The notes under the pieces are model-generated. The model saw only the letters and a program-made list of their open reading frames with translations, was not told where the DNA came from and ran no database searches. Position numbers and translations under genes: made by a program. Below, piece after piece: positions 25,080 to 32,510 of a stretch of 64,000 nt of DNA. The stretch is from Streptomyces stelliscabiei (GTDB taxonomy: Bacteria > Actinomycetota > Actinomycetes > Streptomycetales > Streptomycetaceae), in the NCBI RefSeq assembly GCF_014873495.1, contig NZ_JADBGF010000001.1, positions 3,534,001 to 3,598,000 on the forward strand, given 5' to 3'. Position 1 is the stretch's first letter. Each line of letters begins with the position of its first letter.

Positions 25080-26825
25080 TCAGAACATCGTGTTGTCGTT
25101 GGCGGCGGTCTCGGGCACGGCCTGTTCGGAGTTCCAGTGCTCGACGATCCTGGCATCGCGGACCCGGAAGAGGTCGATGACCGACCGGCCACGCTCGCCC
25201 GGCGTGTCGACGTAGTGGCTGTGCACGGCGACCAGGTCGCCTTCGGCGATGACGCGTTTCGGTGTGACACTCGACTGCGGGAACTTGTCGAAGTAGCTGC
25301 CCAGGTCGGCCTTGAGGCCGGCCGCGCCGTCGGAGATGTTCGGGCTGTGTTCGTGGTAGTCGGCGCCGACGTAGGCGTCGATGGCGGTCAGGTCCTTGCG
25401 GACCAGCAGCTGGTCGACGAACGCGGTGACCAGTTCCTTGTGGTAGGCGGTGAACCAGCGCTGCCCGACCGCGTCGGTCCGCGGCTCGCTGAGCGTGGCG
25501 AACATGTCGTTGCCGCTGGCCGTGCTGGCGGGCACTTCCTGAATGACGTCCCAGTGCTCGGCGATCTTGCCGTCCTGGAAGCGGAACAGGTCGAACACGG
25601 CCAGACCCTCGGTGCCCGGCACCATGACGTAGCGGGAGTGCAGCAGCACCAGATCGCCGTCGGTGATGATCCGGCGGGGCTCGAAGGCGGCCTGCGGGAA
25701 CTGCTGTCGCATGGCGCCGCTGAAGTACTTGAGGGCGTCGGCTCCGTCGGGCGCCAGGGGGTTGTGCTGGATGTAGGAATCGGGCCGCACGACCCGATCG
25801 ACGATGGCCGTGTCCCCGAGGACGAACACGTCATGCAGCAGTTGGCTGGCAAGTTGCGCCTTGCTGTCTCGGACGGTCAGCACGATCTTGCCGGTGGTGC
25901 GGCCGGTCTCGCCGAGCGTGTGCGCCTTCGCGGCCTCGGCGAGCGGGAAGGTGGCGTCGACGTGGGCGCGCAGTGCGCCGGTCTCGACGAGGGCGGCGAT
26001 GGCCTGCATGCCGGCGTGGTCGGCCTCGACCAGCAGCGACTCGTAGCGGATCCCCCGCTCGGCGATCGCCGCCAGTTCGCCGGCGTCGACGGGTACCGGA
26101 AGGATCGAGACGAGGGTGCCGCCCGGGCGCAGCACGGCCACGGATCGGGCGCGGGCGGCGGAGTCACGGGAGATCGGGTCGAGGACCACGTCGATGTCGC
26201 TGAGCACCTCGGTGAAGTCGACGCTGTGGTAGTCGATGACCTCGTCGGCACCGAGGGATCGCAGGAAGTCGTGTTTGGCGGCGCTGGCGGTGCCGATCAC
26301 GTACGCGCCGCGGTCCTTGGCGATCTGGACGGCGAGGTGACCGACGCCGCCGGCCGCCGCGTGGATCAGGACTCGCTGCCCGGCCCGGACGCCGGCGGTG
26401 TCGACCAGTGCCTGGTAGGCGGTCAGCGCGGCCAGCGGCAGCGCACCCGCCTGGACGTGGTCGATGCCGGCGGGCTTGTGCGTGAAGACGCGGGCCGGCC
26501 CGGTCACGTACTCGGCGTGCGAGCCGACTCCGCCCGGGTAGGGCAGCATGCCGAAGACCTCGTCGCCGGGCTTGAACAGCGTGACGCCCACGCCGACGGC
26601 CTCGATGACGCCGGAGACGTCCCAGCCGAGCACCAGCGGCATCCGGGCGATGGTCGCGGACTGGGCACGGTTCCCCCAGTCGGTCGGGTTGACCCCGGCC
26701 GCGTGGACGGCGACCAGGATCTCGCTCACCCCTGGCGCCGGTTTGGGCAGCAGGGTCTCCTGCAGCACGTCGGGGGCGCCGTAGGTGTCCTGGCTGATGG
26801 CTCGCATGGTCTCGGTGTCCGTCAT
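25080..26825 (-). CDS. Three-domain protein: zinc-free MDR quinone oxidoreductase fused to two SnoaL-like domains
   Basis: About 581 aa. Residues 1-315 are an NADPH:quinone reductase-type MDR domain: AVHAAGVNPTDWGNRA, the nucleotide loop AAAGGVGHLAVQIAK and VIDYHSVDFTE, with no catalytic zinc cysteines. Residues 330-450 and 455-581 are two related SnoaL/NTF2-like domains, each with a YIQHNP or YHEHSPN entry, then DLFRFQDGKIAEHWDVIQ or DLFRVRDARIVEHWNSEQ. MDR and SnoaL domains are normally separate proteins. ATG 26825 is taken as start (weak ribosome site). It is divergent from an AraC regulator across 69 nt. Confidence 0.88.
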   Translation of the reverse strand: MTDTETMRAISQDTYGAPDVLQETLLPKPAPGVSEILVAVHAAGVNPTDWGNRAQSATIARMPLVLGWDVSGVIEAVGVGVTLFKPGDEVFGMLPYPGGVGSHAEYVTGPARVFTHKPAGIDHVQAGALPLAALTAYQALVDTAGVRAGQRVLIHAAAGGVGHLAVQIAKDRGAYVIGTASAAKHDFLRSLGADEVIDYHSVDFTEVLSDIDVVLDPISRDSAARARSVAVLRPGGTLVSILPVPVDAGELAAIAERGIRYESLLVEADHAGMQAIAALVETGALRAHVDATFPLAEAAKAHTLGETGRTTGKIVLTVRDSKAQLASQLLHDVFVLGDTAIVDRVVRPDSYIQHNPLAPDGADALKYFSGAMRQQFPQAAFEPRRIITDGDLVLLHSRYVMVPGTEGLAVFDLFRFQDGKIAEHWDVIQEVPASTASGNDMFATLSEPRTDAVGQRWFTAYHKELVTAFVDQLLVRKDLTAIDAYVGADYHEHSPNISDGAAGLKADLGSYFDKFPQSSVTPKRVIAEGDLVAVHSHYVDTPGERGRSVIDLFRVRDARIVEHWNSEQAVPETAANDNTMF

Positions 26826-26860
26826 GGGCCCAGCCTGGCCGCCGTCACAGGCCCCTACAA

Positions 26861-26874
26861 TGGCGTGATCGCCA
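26861..26874. promoter_or_regulatory. Palindrome in the divergent oxidoreductase/AraC spacer
   Basis: TGGCGTGATCGCCA has 5-bp arms around a 4-nt centre and is embedded in the only AT-rich stretch (CCAATTTTC) of the 69-nt gap. This suits an operator or overlapping promoter for both genes. Confidence 0.45.
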
Positions 26875-26894
26875 ATTTTCGACGGGATCCTGCC

Positions 26895-27905
26895 GTGATC
26901 AAGGTGCACCGGGTCGTTGTCCTCGCCTCACACGGGGTGTACCCGTTCGACCTGGGCATTCCCCACCGCGTCTTCGGCGCCGCGGACGGCCGCTACGAGG
27001 TCGTGACCTGCACCATCGACGGTCACCCGGTGCGCACCAACGCGGACTTCTCCATCAGCGTCGATCATGGCCCGGAGGCGTTGCGCACCGCCGACACCGT
27101 CATCATCGCGCCGTTCCACACCGGCAACCCCCGCCGGCAGACGTCGGTCGACCTGGCGCAAGTCCTCGCGTACGTGGCCCCCGGCACCCGGATCGTGTCG
27201 ACCTGCACCGGCGCCTTCGTGCTGGCCGCGGCGGGGCTGCTCGACGGGCACCGGGCCACCACGCACTGGCACGCCACGGGCCTCTTCCGGGAGTGGTACC
27301 CGCAGGTGGAACTCGACCCGAACGTCCTGTTCGTCGACGAAGGCGACGTGCTGACCTCGGCCGGTGCCGCTGCCGGCATCGATGTCTGCCTGCACCTTGT
27401 CCGCAAGGACCACGGCAGCGAGATCGCCAACCGTGTGGCCCGCACCTGCGTCGTCCCCCCGTGGCGCGACGGAGGCCAGGCGCAGTACATCGAACACCCG
27501 GTCCCCGACGCAACGGCGAACGACACGTCCGCCGCCCGGCAGTGGGCGCTGCAGAACCTGCACAAGCCGCTGACGCTGAGCGACCTTGCCGAGCAGTCGA
27601 ACATGAGCCAGCGCACCTTCGCCCGCCGCTTCAAAGAAGAAGTCGGCTTGAGCCCCGGACGCTGGCTCATCCAGCAACGCGTCGACCGGGCCCGGCAGTT
27701 GCTGGAATCCACCGACCTGCCGGTCGACGAGATCGCCGGCCAGGTCGGCTTCGCCGGCGGCACCTCGCTGCGCGAACACCTGCACGCCGCCATCGGCGTC
27801 ACACCACTGGCCTACCGGCGCACCTTCCGAGGCCCACTGGCAACGAGCCGTGCCGCCGCGGCGGATGCCCGGCGGGACGGTCAAGTATGTGGCCCTGGAT
27901 CGTAA
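26895..27905 (+). CDS. GlxA family AraC-type regulator with DJ-1/PfpI domain
   Basis: 336-aa protein. Residues 1-185 form a DJ-1/PfpI-like class I glutamine amidotransferase domain (VVVLASHGVYPFDLGIPHRV; the elbow IVSTCTGAFVLAAAGLLDGH; HWHATGLFREWYP). Residues 225-325 hold two AraC HTH motifs (LTLSDLAEQSNMSQRTFARR and DEIAGQVGFAGGTSLREHLH with GVTPLAYRRTF). Start GTG 26895 is chosen for fit to the domain; a much longer open frame upstream is spurious. It probably controls the divergent MDR-SnoaL gene. Confidence 0.9.
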   Translation: MIKVHRVVVLASHGVYPFDLGIPHRVFGAADGRYEVVTCTIDGHPVRTNADFSISVDHGPEALRTADTVIIAPFHTGNPRRQTSVDLAQVLAYVAPGTRIVSTCTGAFVLAAAGLLDGHRATTHWHATGLFREWYPQVELDPNVLFVDEGDVLTSAGAAAGIDVCLHLVRKDHGSEIANRVARTCVVPPWRDGGQAQYIEHPVPDATANDTSAARQWALQNLHKPLTLSDLAEQSNMSQRTFARRFKEEVGLSPGRWLIQQRVDRARQLLESTDLPVDEIAGQVGFAGGTSLREHLHAAIGVTPLAYRRTFRGPLATSRAAAADARRDGQVCGPGS

Positions 27906-27938
27906 AATTATGTACGCCATACCATCAGCTGTACCGGG

Positions 27939-27952
27939 GACCGATATCGGTC
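27939..27952. promoter_or_regulatory. Perfect 14-bp palindrome
   Basis: GACCGATATCGGTC lies 70 nt before the OYE fragment. It is the kind of site bound by TetR or MarR proteins and may be the operator left behind from the deleted OYE gene's promoter. Confidence 0.4.
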
Positions 27953-27999
27953 GCGGGTATGACAGCAAACGCACCCGTGAGTCGAGCTGTGTCCTGACA

Positions 28000-28218
28000 C
28001 GCTGATCCTCAACCCGGGCCGGCACCGAAATCGCCGCCCGCGCCAAGGGCGTCGACAACGGCATCGCCGACGTCGCCACCGTGGGCTCGATGGCCCTCGC
28101 CGACCCCGACCTGGTCGAGCGCATCCGCGCCGGCGCACCCCTGAGCACCCCCGACCCCGCCACCTTCTACGACGGCGGCACGGCCGGCTACACCGACTAC
28201 CCGGCCTACGCCGCCTGA
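28000..28218 (+). pseudogene. C-terminal fragment of an Old Yellow Enzyme
   Basis: In one frame 28000-28019 reads TLILNPG; after a one-base shift, 28021-28218 reads IAARAKGVDNGIADVATVGS, MALADPDLVERI and ends GYTDYPAYAA. The last part matches the C-terminus of the intact OYE at 14555-15670 (RALIANPDLVERW, GYTDYPFLEAA). About 300 N-terminal residues are missing, and the fragment has no start, so it is non-functional. Confidence 0.75.
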
Positions 28219-28342
28219 CCGGAACGCCTTGTGCCCGAGGAAGTCGCCTTCCTCGGGCACTTCGGCGTACGTACGACCCAGTCGGGCACCGGTGTACCGG
28301 CGATGACCGCGAGGTCGCGCCGCGCGGCTCCGATCCCCGCTG

Positions 28343-28876
28343 GTGAAGCAGTTCGGCGGGCTGCGGCCCGGCCGCGTGGGACTCGAGGATCCGCAGTCCG
28401 CCCGCGGCCAAGCGATCGGGCTCTTCACGATGATGGTGGGAACGCTGCAGCTGTCCCGCGCGCTCTCCGACCGGAAGTTCTCCGACGAGGTCCTCGAGCT
28501 GGGAATCGAGAACACCGGCCTCGAACAGATCGTGCGCCGGTACCTGTCCCCCTGGCACCGTGACAGCCGTGACCTCGGCTGCCCCTCCGCCGCCCTGCTC
28601 GACGAGATAGGGCGCTGCACCCACCCGGCCAGGCTGGCTTACACCGAGGGCGTACTGGTGGTCGCCGACGGCATCGCCGCCCGCCTGGCGCCGGGCGACC
28701 CACTCCCGGTCCGCACCATGGCACTCGGCGCGTACGCCATGATGGCCGGCACGCTCCAGCTCGCACGAGCCCTCGCCGACCCGCATCTCGCCGATCAAGT
28801 CCTCGAACAGGGCATCCGCAACGCCCTCGCCCTCCTCGGCGTCGAGCACGAAGGGGACACCAGGACGGCGCACTGA
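28343..28876 (+). pseudogene. Tandem TetR C-terminal domains, chimeric remnant
   Basis: The 177-aa frame holds the end of one TetR regulatory domain (GLFTMMVGTLQLSRALSDRK, FSDEVLELGIENT). It is followed by a longer copy (YLSPWHRDSRDLGCPSAALL, DEIGRCTHPARLAYTEG and ending GAYAMMAGTLQLARALADPH, LADQVLEQGIRNA). No DNA-binding domain precedes it. It could be translated but would lack HTH function. It looks like recombination between two related tetR genes. Confidence 0.6.
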
Positions 28877-28948
28877 CAGACGTACACACGGACGCCGCGG
28901 AGCGCGCGCCGCGCCCTCCGCCTGCCGGTGACGATGCACGAATGGCCG

Positions 28949-29305
28949 TCAGAGCAAGGGCATGAGGACGTCGCCGACGATCGCCGCGATGTCGTCGCCG
29001 CTGACCCGCCGGTCGCGGACAAGCCCCCAGTGGAGCAGCAGAGCGACGGCGGCGGAGACCGCCATCGAGCGACCTCCTGATGGATCGGCCTGGCGCGGGG
29101 GCAGATCGCCGCGCTCCACCGCGTGTGCCAGCACGCCCTCGATGACCTGGTGCAGGGAGTCGACATATCGCCGCCTGATGAGACCGCACAATTCCGGCTC
29201 CTGGCGAGCCGTGTCATGCAGGGCCTCCGCGGCGAGCTCCGCCCGGGACTTCCAGCGCCGGTACACGTTCGCATCGCGGACCGTGATGTGGTCCGGCCGT
29301 GCCAC
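28949..29305 (-). pseudogene. N-terminally truncated TetR regulator
   Basis: The 118-aa frame starts within the recognition helix (ITVRDANVYRRWKSRAELAA corresponds to the usual TLYRRWPSKAAL region) and continues through a short C-terminal domain ending DDIAAIVGDVLMPLL. The first 35-40 residues of the HTH are missing, and the centre appears shortened against the usual 190 aa. Its 5' side is cut by an IS30-like remnant, which probably caused the truncation. Confidence 0.6.
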
Positions 29306-29326
29306 GCCCCCGCCCGGAGGGATTCC

Positions 29327-29461
29327 AGCGGTCGTTGCAACACGTGGTCAGTGTGAGGCGGTCGTGAGGAGTGTATGCAGGCGCTCGGCTGTGGTTTCCC
29401 AGCCGAGCGTCTTGCGTGGTCGGCCGTCGAGTTCGGCGGCGACGGCGTCGAGGGGCTGCGC
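29327..29461 (-). mobile_element. IS30 family transposase C-terminal remnant
   Basis: The minus-strand frame ending at 29348 reads LDAVAAELDGRPRKTLGWET then AERLHTLLTTASH, the characteristic IS30-type C-terminus. The adjacent GGTCGTTGCAACAC (about 29330-29343) looks like the element's terminal inverted repeat. The catalytic DDE core upstream is gone, replaced by low-quality sequence to 29880, so the element is dead. Confidence 0.7.
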
Positions 29462-29876
29462 TCCAGCTCGGCCGCGATCCTCCTCAACGGCGCCAGATGG
29501 TGCGCTGACCGCACGTGGCTCAGCCTTGACGAACGCGGTGCGCCGTCCACGGGACCGTTTCCTCTTCGGGCCGTTTCCCTGACCTCGGGCCTGTCTGCCC
29601 GACGCACACATCCGCGCCGCCTCCAGTGCCGGCCCGGCACTCGACCGTCCGCACGGTGGACGGCAGCTCCATGCCTCCGAACCAGCAAACGGGACAACGA
29701 AATCGGCCCGGAAACACTCTCGGCCTGACCCCGGCCGCGCCCTCCCGGCCCCTGTATGGCCCCTGGGTCTTGGGGACGACCCGCAGCGCAGTCGCCCGGA
29801 CCGAGAGCGGCAACCTTAGACAACTACTCCGCCGCAGGTCAGAGGGGTTGGATCTCCCCGGAACGCTGCCGGACCT

Positions 29877-29965
29877 CAAACCTACGAGCAGCGGATTCAG
29901 CCCGCTCAGGCAAAGTTGACGCTCCGCCAGGACAAAATGAACGTTTCCGCAGGTCAGAGACCTAC
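29877..29965 (+). repeat. att-flanking repeat at the intact tRNA, copy 3
   Basis: ACGAGCAGCGGATTC (29884) and CGTTTCCGCAGGTCA (29942) match blocks of 16368-16455 in the same order. They lie immediately before the intact tRNA 3' end, as in copy 1 before its tRNA fragment. Confidence 0.7.
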
Positions 29966-29970
29966 TGAAG

Positions 29971-30044
29971 TGGGGCGGGTGGGACTCGAACCCACGGCCG
30001 ACGGATTATGAGTCCGCTGCTCTAACCGGCTGAGCTACCGCCCC
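29971..30044 (-). tRNA. tRNA with anticodon CAU (Met elongator or Ile2)
   Basis: The 74-nt cloverleaf has a 7-bp acceptor stem GGGGCGG/CCGCCCC, D-arm GCTCAGCCGGTTAGAGC, anticodon loop CTCATAA and T-loop GTTCGAGTC, with discriminator A and no encoded CCA. CAU may be elongator Met or lysidine-modified Ile2; sequence alone does not decide. It is the apparent integration target for the island to its left. Confidence 0.93.
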
Positions 30045-30187
30045 GTACGGCGTGTCGCGTACATGTGTGCGCGCCGTCTGCCGCAGCATAGCCGCTCATA
30101 CGATCTCCTGCTTCGGATGGTCGGCCTTCGCATGCGCTTGTTGACCTTGAGGACTTCGGCGGCGCGCACGCGGTTCCCCCGGACATG

Positions 30188-30210
30188 AAAAAGGACCCCG
30201 ACGGGGCCCC
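30188..30210 (-). terminator. Intrinsic terminator after tRNA-Asn
   Basis: On the minus strand GGGGCCCCGTCGGGGTCC is followed by TTTTT, a GC hairpin plus U-tract 10 nt downstream of the tRNA-Asn 3' end. Confidence 0.7.
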
Positions 30211-30219
30211 TCCTCACTG

Positions 30220-30292
30220 CTCTCCCGACTGGACTCGAACCAGTAACCTGCCGGTTAACAGCCGGCTGCTCTGCCAATTGAGCTACGGAAGA
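30220..30292 (-). tRNA. tRNA-Asn (GUU), copy 2
   Basis: The 73-nt cloverleaf has acceptor TCTTCCG/CGGGAGA with one T-G wobble, anticodon loop CTGTTAA and T-loop GTTCGAGTC. The body is identical to the upstream copy, and only the acceptor stem differs with compensating pairs. Confidence 0.95.
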
Positions 30293-30298
30293 TCGAAG

Positions 30299-30371
30299 CT
30301 CCCCCGACTGGACTCGAACCAGTAACCTGCCGGTTAACAGCCGGCTGCTCTGCCAATTGAGCTACGGAGGA
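30299..30371 (-). tRNA. tRNA-Asn (GUU), copy 1
   Basis: The 73-nt cloverleaf has acceptor TCCTCCG/CGGGGGA with one wobble pair, anticodon GTT and discriminator G. It lies 6 nt upstream of the second copy, so both are processed from one transcript. Confidence 0.95.
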
Positions 30372-30545
30372 TTGCCTCGCTGCATCGAACGTGACTCCCT
30401 GGGTATTCGCCAGGGGGCGTGCGCTCGCTGCGACACATACATTAGCGCAAGCAGGGGGGTGCTCCGCCAATCGGTATCCCCCGCGCCCGTCGCGCGCGCA
30501 GGGCACGCAAGGGACCGACGCAGACGTAAGGGAAGGGTGGCCGCC

Positions 30546-30851
30546 ATGCGCTATCGGCTCACGTTCTTTGCCGGACTGGCCCTGGGCTACGTACTCGGGA
30601 CGAAGGCCGGACGCGAACGCTACGAGCAGTTGAAGAAGTCCGCGCGACAGGTCGCGCAGAACCCCGCCGTGCGCAACACCGCCGAGTCGGCCGCCCAGCA
30701 GGGGCGCGTCTACGCGGGCAAGGCGTACCACGTGGTCAGCGAGAAGGTCGGGGACCGTGTGCCCGACCTGGTCGCCGAGCGGGTTCGCTCGCTGCGTGAA
30801 CGCAACGCGAACGGCTCCGCCGCGGACGACTGGGGAACGAGCAATACCTAG
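30546..30851 (+). CDS. YtxH-like small membrane-associated protein
   Basis: A 101-aa protein with an N-terminal hydrophobic stretch (LTFFAGLALGYVLGTKAGRE) followed by an amphipathic helix region (RYEQLKKSARQVAQNPAVRN). The GYVLGTKAGRERYEQ pattern is typical of YtxH-domain proteins, small membrane proteins of unclear, stress-related function. Start ATG 30546 follows a GGAAGGG stretch. It is monocistronic between the tRNA cluster and the sugar kinase. Confidence 0.85.
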   Translation: MRYRLTFFAGLALGYVLGTKAGRERYEQLKKSARQVAQNPAVRNTAESAAQQGRVYAGKAYHVVSEKVGDRVPDLVAERVRSLRERNANGSAADDWGTSNT

Positions 30852-30920
30852 GGACCGGATCGGGTCGGCCGGACCGACGCGCGGCGCCCCCACCCCTTCC
30901 GGTGCGGCAGAATTTCCGCC

Positions 30921-32375
30921 ATGGGGATAGTCGCCGGGCTGGACAGTTCGCCCGATTTTACGCGCATTGTCGTCTGTGACTCGGACACAGGGGCCGTGCT
31001 CAGGCAGGGGTATGCCCCGCACCCGCTGGAGCCGGCGGAGGGCGGGGGGCGTCCGGCGGACGTCGACCCGCAGGCCTGGCTGCTGTCCCTGGGCGAGGCG
31101 GCCACCGGTGGGCTGCTGGAGGGTGTGCAGGCGATCGGGGTCTCGTCCCAGCAGAACGGGCTGATCGCGCTGGACGCACAGGGCAACAGCGTGCGTCCGG
31201 CGATGGTCGGCGCCGACAAGCGGACCCAGGTCGCGGCGGCCGACCTCGTCGACGCGCTCGGGGGACGCGGCGCGTGGGCGGAGGCCGTCGGCTGCGTACC
31301 GGGAGCCGCTCAGCCGGTGACGAAGCTGCGCTGGATGAGCCGTACGGAACCGGATGCCGCGATGCGGACGGCCGTCCTGCTGCAGGCGCACGACTGGCTG
31401 GTCTGGCAGTTGCTGGGGCGGCCGGTCAGAAGGACGACGGACCGGGGCGGGGCGTCCGGGACCGGGTACTGGAACGCGGCGACCGGGCAGTACCGCACGG
31501 ACCTCGTCGAGATGGCGCTCGGGCACCAGGTCATGCTGCCGGAGGTGCTCGGCCCCTCCGACGCCGCCGGGACGACGCCGGAGGGGCTCCTCATCTCCGC
31601 CGGCACCGGGGAGACCATGGCCGCCGCGTTCGGACTCGGCATCGGGCTCGGGGACGCGGTCGTGTCGCTGGGGGCCTCCGGATCGGTCATGGCCGTGCAC
31701 ACGACGGCGCTCGTCGACTCCTCCGGGATGATCACCTCGCTGGCCGACGCGACCGGGATGCATCTGCCGGTCGTCACCACGCTCAACGCCGTACGGACCT
31801 TGCGCGGGGCCGTCGATCTGCTGGGCGTGCCCGATCTGGAGGCGCTGTCCGACCTGGCGATGAAGTCGACGCCGGGGTCGCACGGGCTGGTGATGCTGCC
31901 GTACCTGGAGGGCGAGCGGACGCCGAACCTTCCGCACACGGCGGGGACGCTGGCCGGGCTGCGGCGGGAGTCGATGAAGCCGGAGCACTTCGCGCGGGCC
32001 GCGTTCGAGGGCATGCTGTGCGGGCTCGCGGACGCGCTGGACGTGCTGCGCGGCCGGGGTGTCGACGTACGGCGGATCTTCCTGCTGGGCGCGGCGGCGG
32101 AGCTGCCGGCGGTGCAGGCGGCGGCGCCGGCGCTGTTCGGGGTGCAGGTGGTGGTGCCGCAGCCGGCGGACTACGCGGCGGTGGGCGCGGCGCGGCAGGC
32201 CGCGTGGGCGCTCGGGGTCTCGCAGGGGGCGCTCGATCCGCGTACACCACCGATGTGGCCGGGGGCGGCGGCACAGGTGCTGGACCCCGGGGACGAGCTG
32301 GCGGTGGGGCAGGCGGTACGGCAGCAGTACGTGGCGGTGCGTGAGCAGACGCATCCCGGGGCGTTCCGGGCATGA
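30921..32375 (+). CDS. FGGY family carbohydrate kinase (xylulokinase-like)
   Basis: This 484-aa ASKHA-fold sugar kinase starts with the phosphate-1 motif IVAGLDSSPDFTRIVVCD, then has VSSQQNGLIALDAQGN, the adenosine region LGASGSVMAVHTTALVD and the FGGY C-terminal GRGVDVRRIFLLGAAAELPA. It phosphorylates a pentulose or related sugar with ATP. The phosphate-1 segment has SPD where xylulokinases usually have STQS, so substrate or activity may differ. It is flanked by no sugar transporter or isomerase here. Confidence 0.88.
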   Translation: MGIVAGLDSSPDFTRIVVCDSDTGAVLRQGYAPHPLEPAEGGGRPADVDPQAWLLSLGEAATGGLLEGVQAIGVSSQQNGLIALDAQGNSVRPAMVGADKRTQVAAADLVDALGGRGAWAEAVGCVPGAAQPVTKLRWMSRTEPDAAMRTAVLLQAHDWLVWQLLGRPVRRTTDRGGASGTGYWNAATGQYRTDLVEMALGHQVMLPEVLGPSDAAGTTPEGLLISAGTGETMAAAFGLGIGLGDAVVSLGASGSVMAVHTTALVDSSGMITSLADATGMHLPVVTTLNAVRTLRGAVDLLGVPDLEALSDLAMKSTPGSHGLVMLPYLEGERTPNLPHTAGTLAGLRRESMKPEHFARAAFEGMLCGLADALDVLRGRGVDVRRIFLLGAAAELPAVQAAAPALFGVQVVVPQPADYAAVGAARQAAWALGVSQGALDPRTPPMWPGAAAQVLDPGDELAVGQAVRQQYVAVREQTHPGAFRA

Positions 32376-32510
32376 GGACCCGGCTCCCGGCCGCGCGGTC
32401 CGGTCACCGGAGCTTCACCGTCGGGTTAATTCGGTTGAGGTAACGCGGGGGGAGTGTTCGACGATGGGGGGTGGTGCGTCCCGAACCCCGTCGACTCCGA
32501 GAGATCTCGC

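Noticed and set aside
24462..26894. Very long plus-strand open frame running into the AraC regulator
   Set aside because: It is the antisense shadow of the MDR-SnoaL gene. Only the part from about 26895 shows family motifs.
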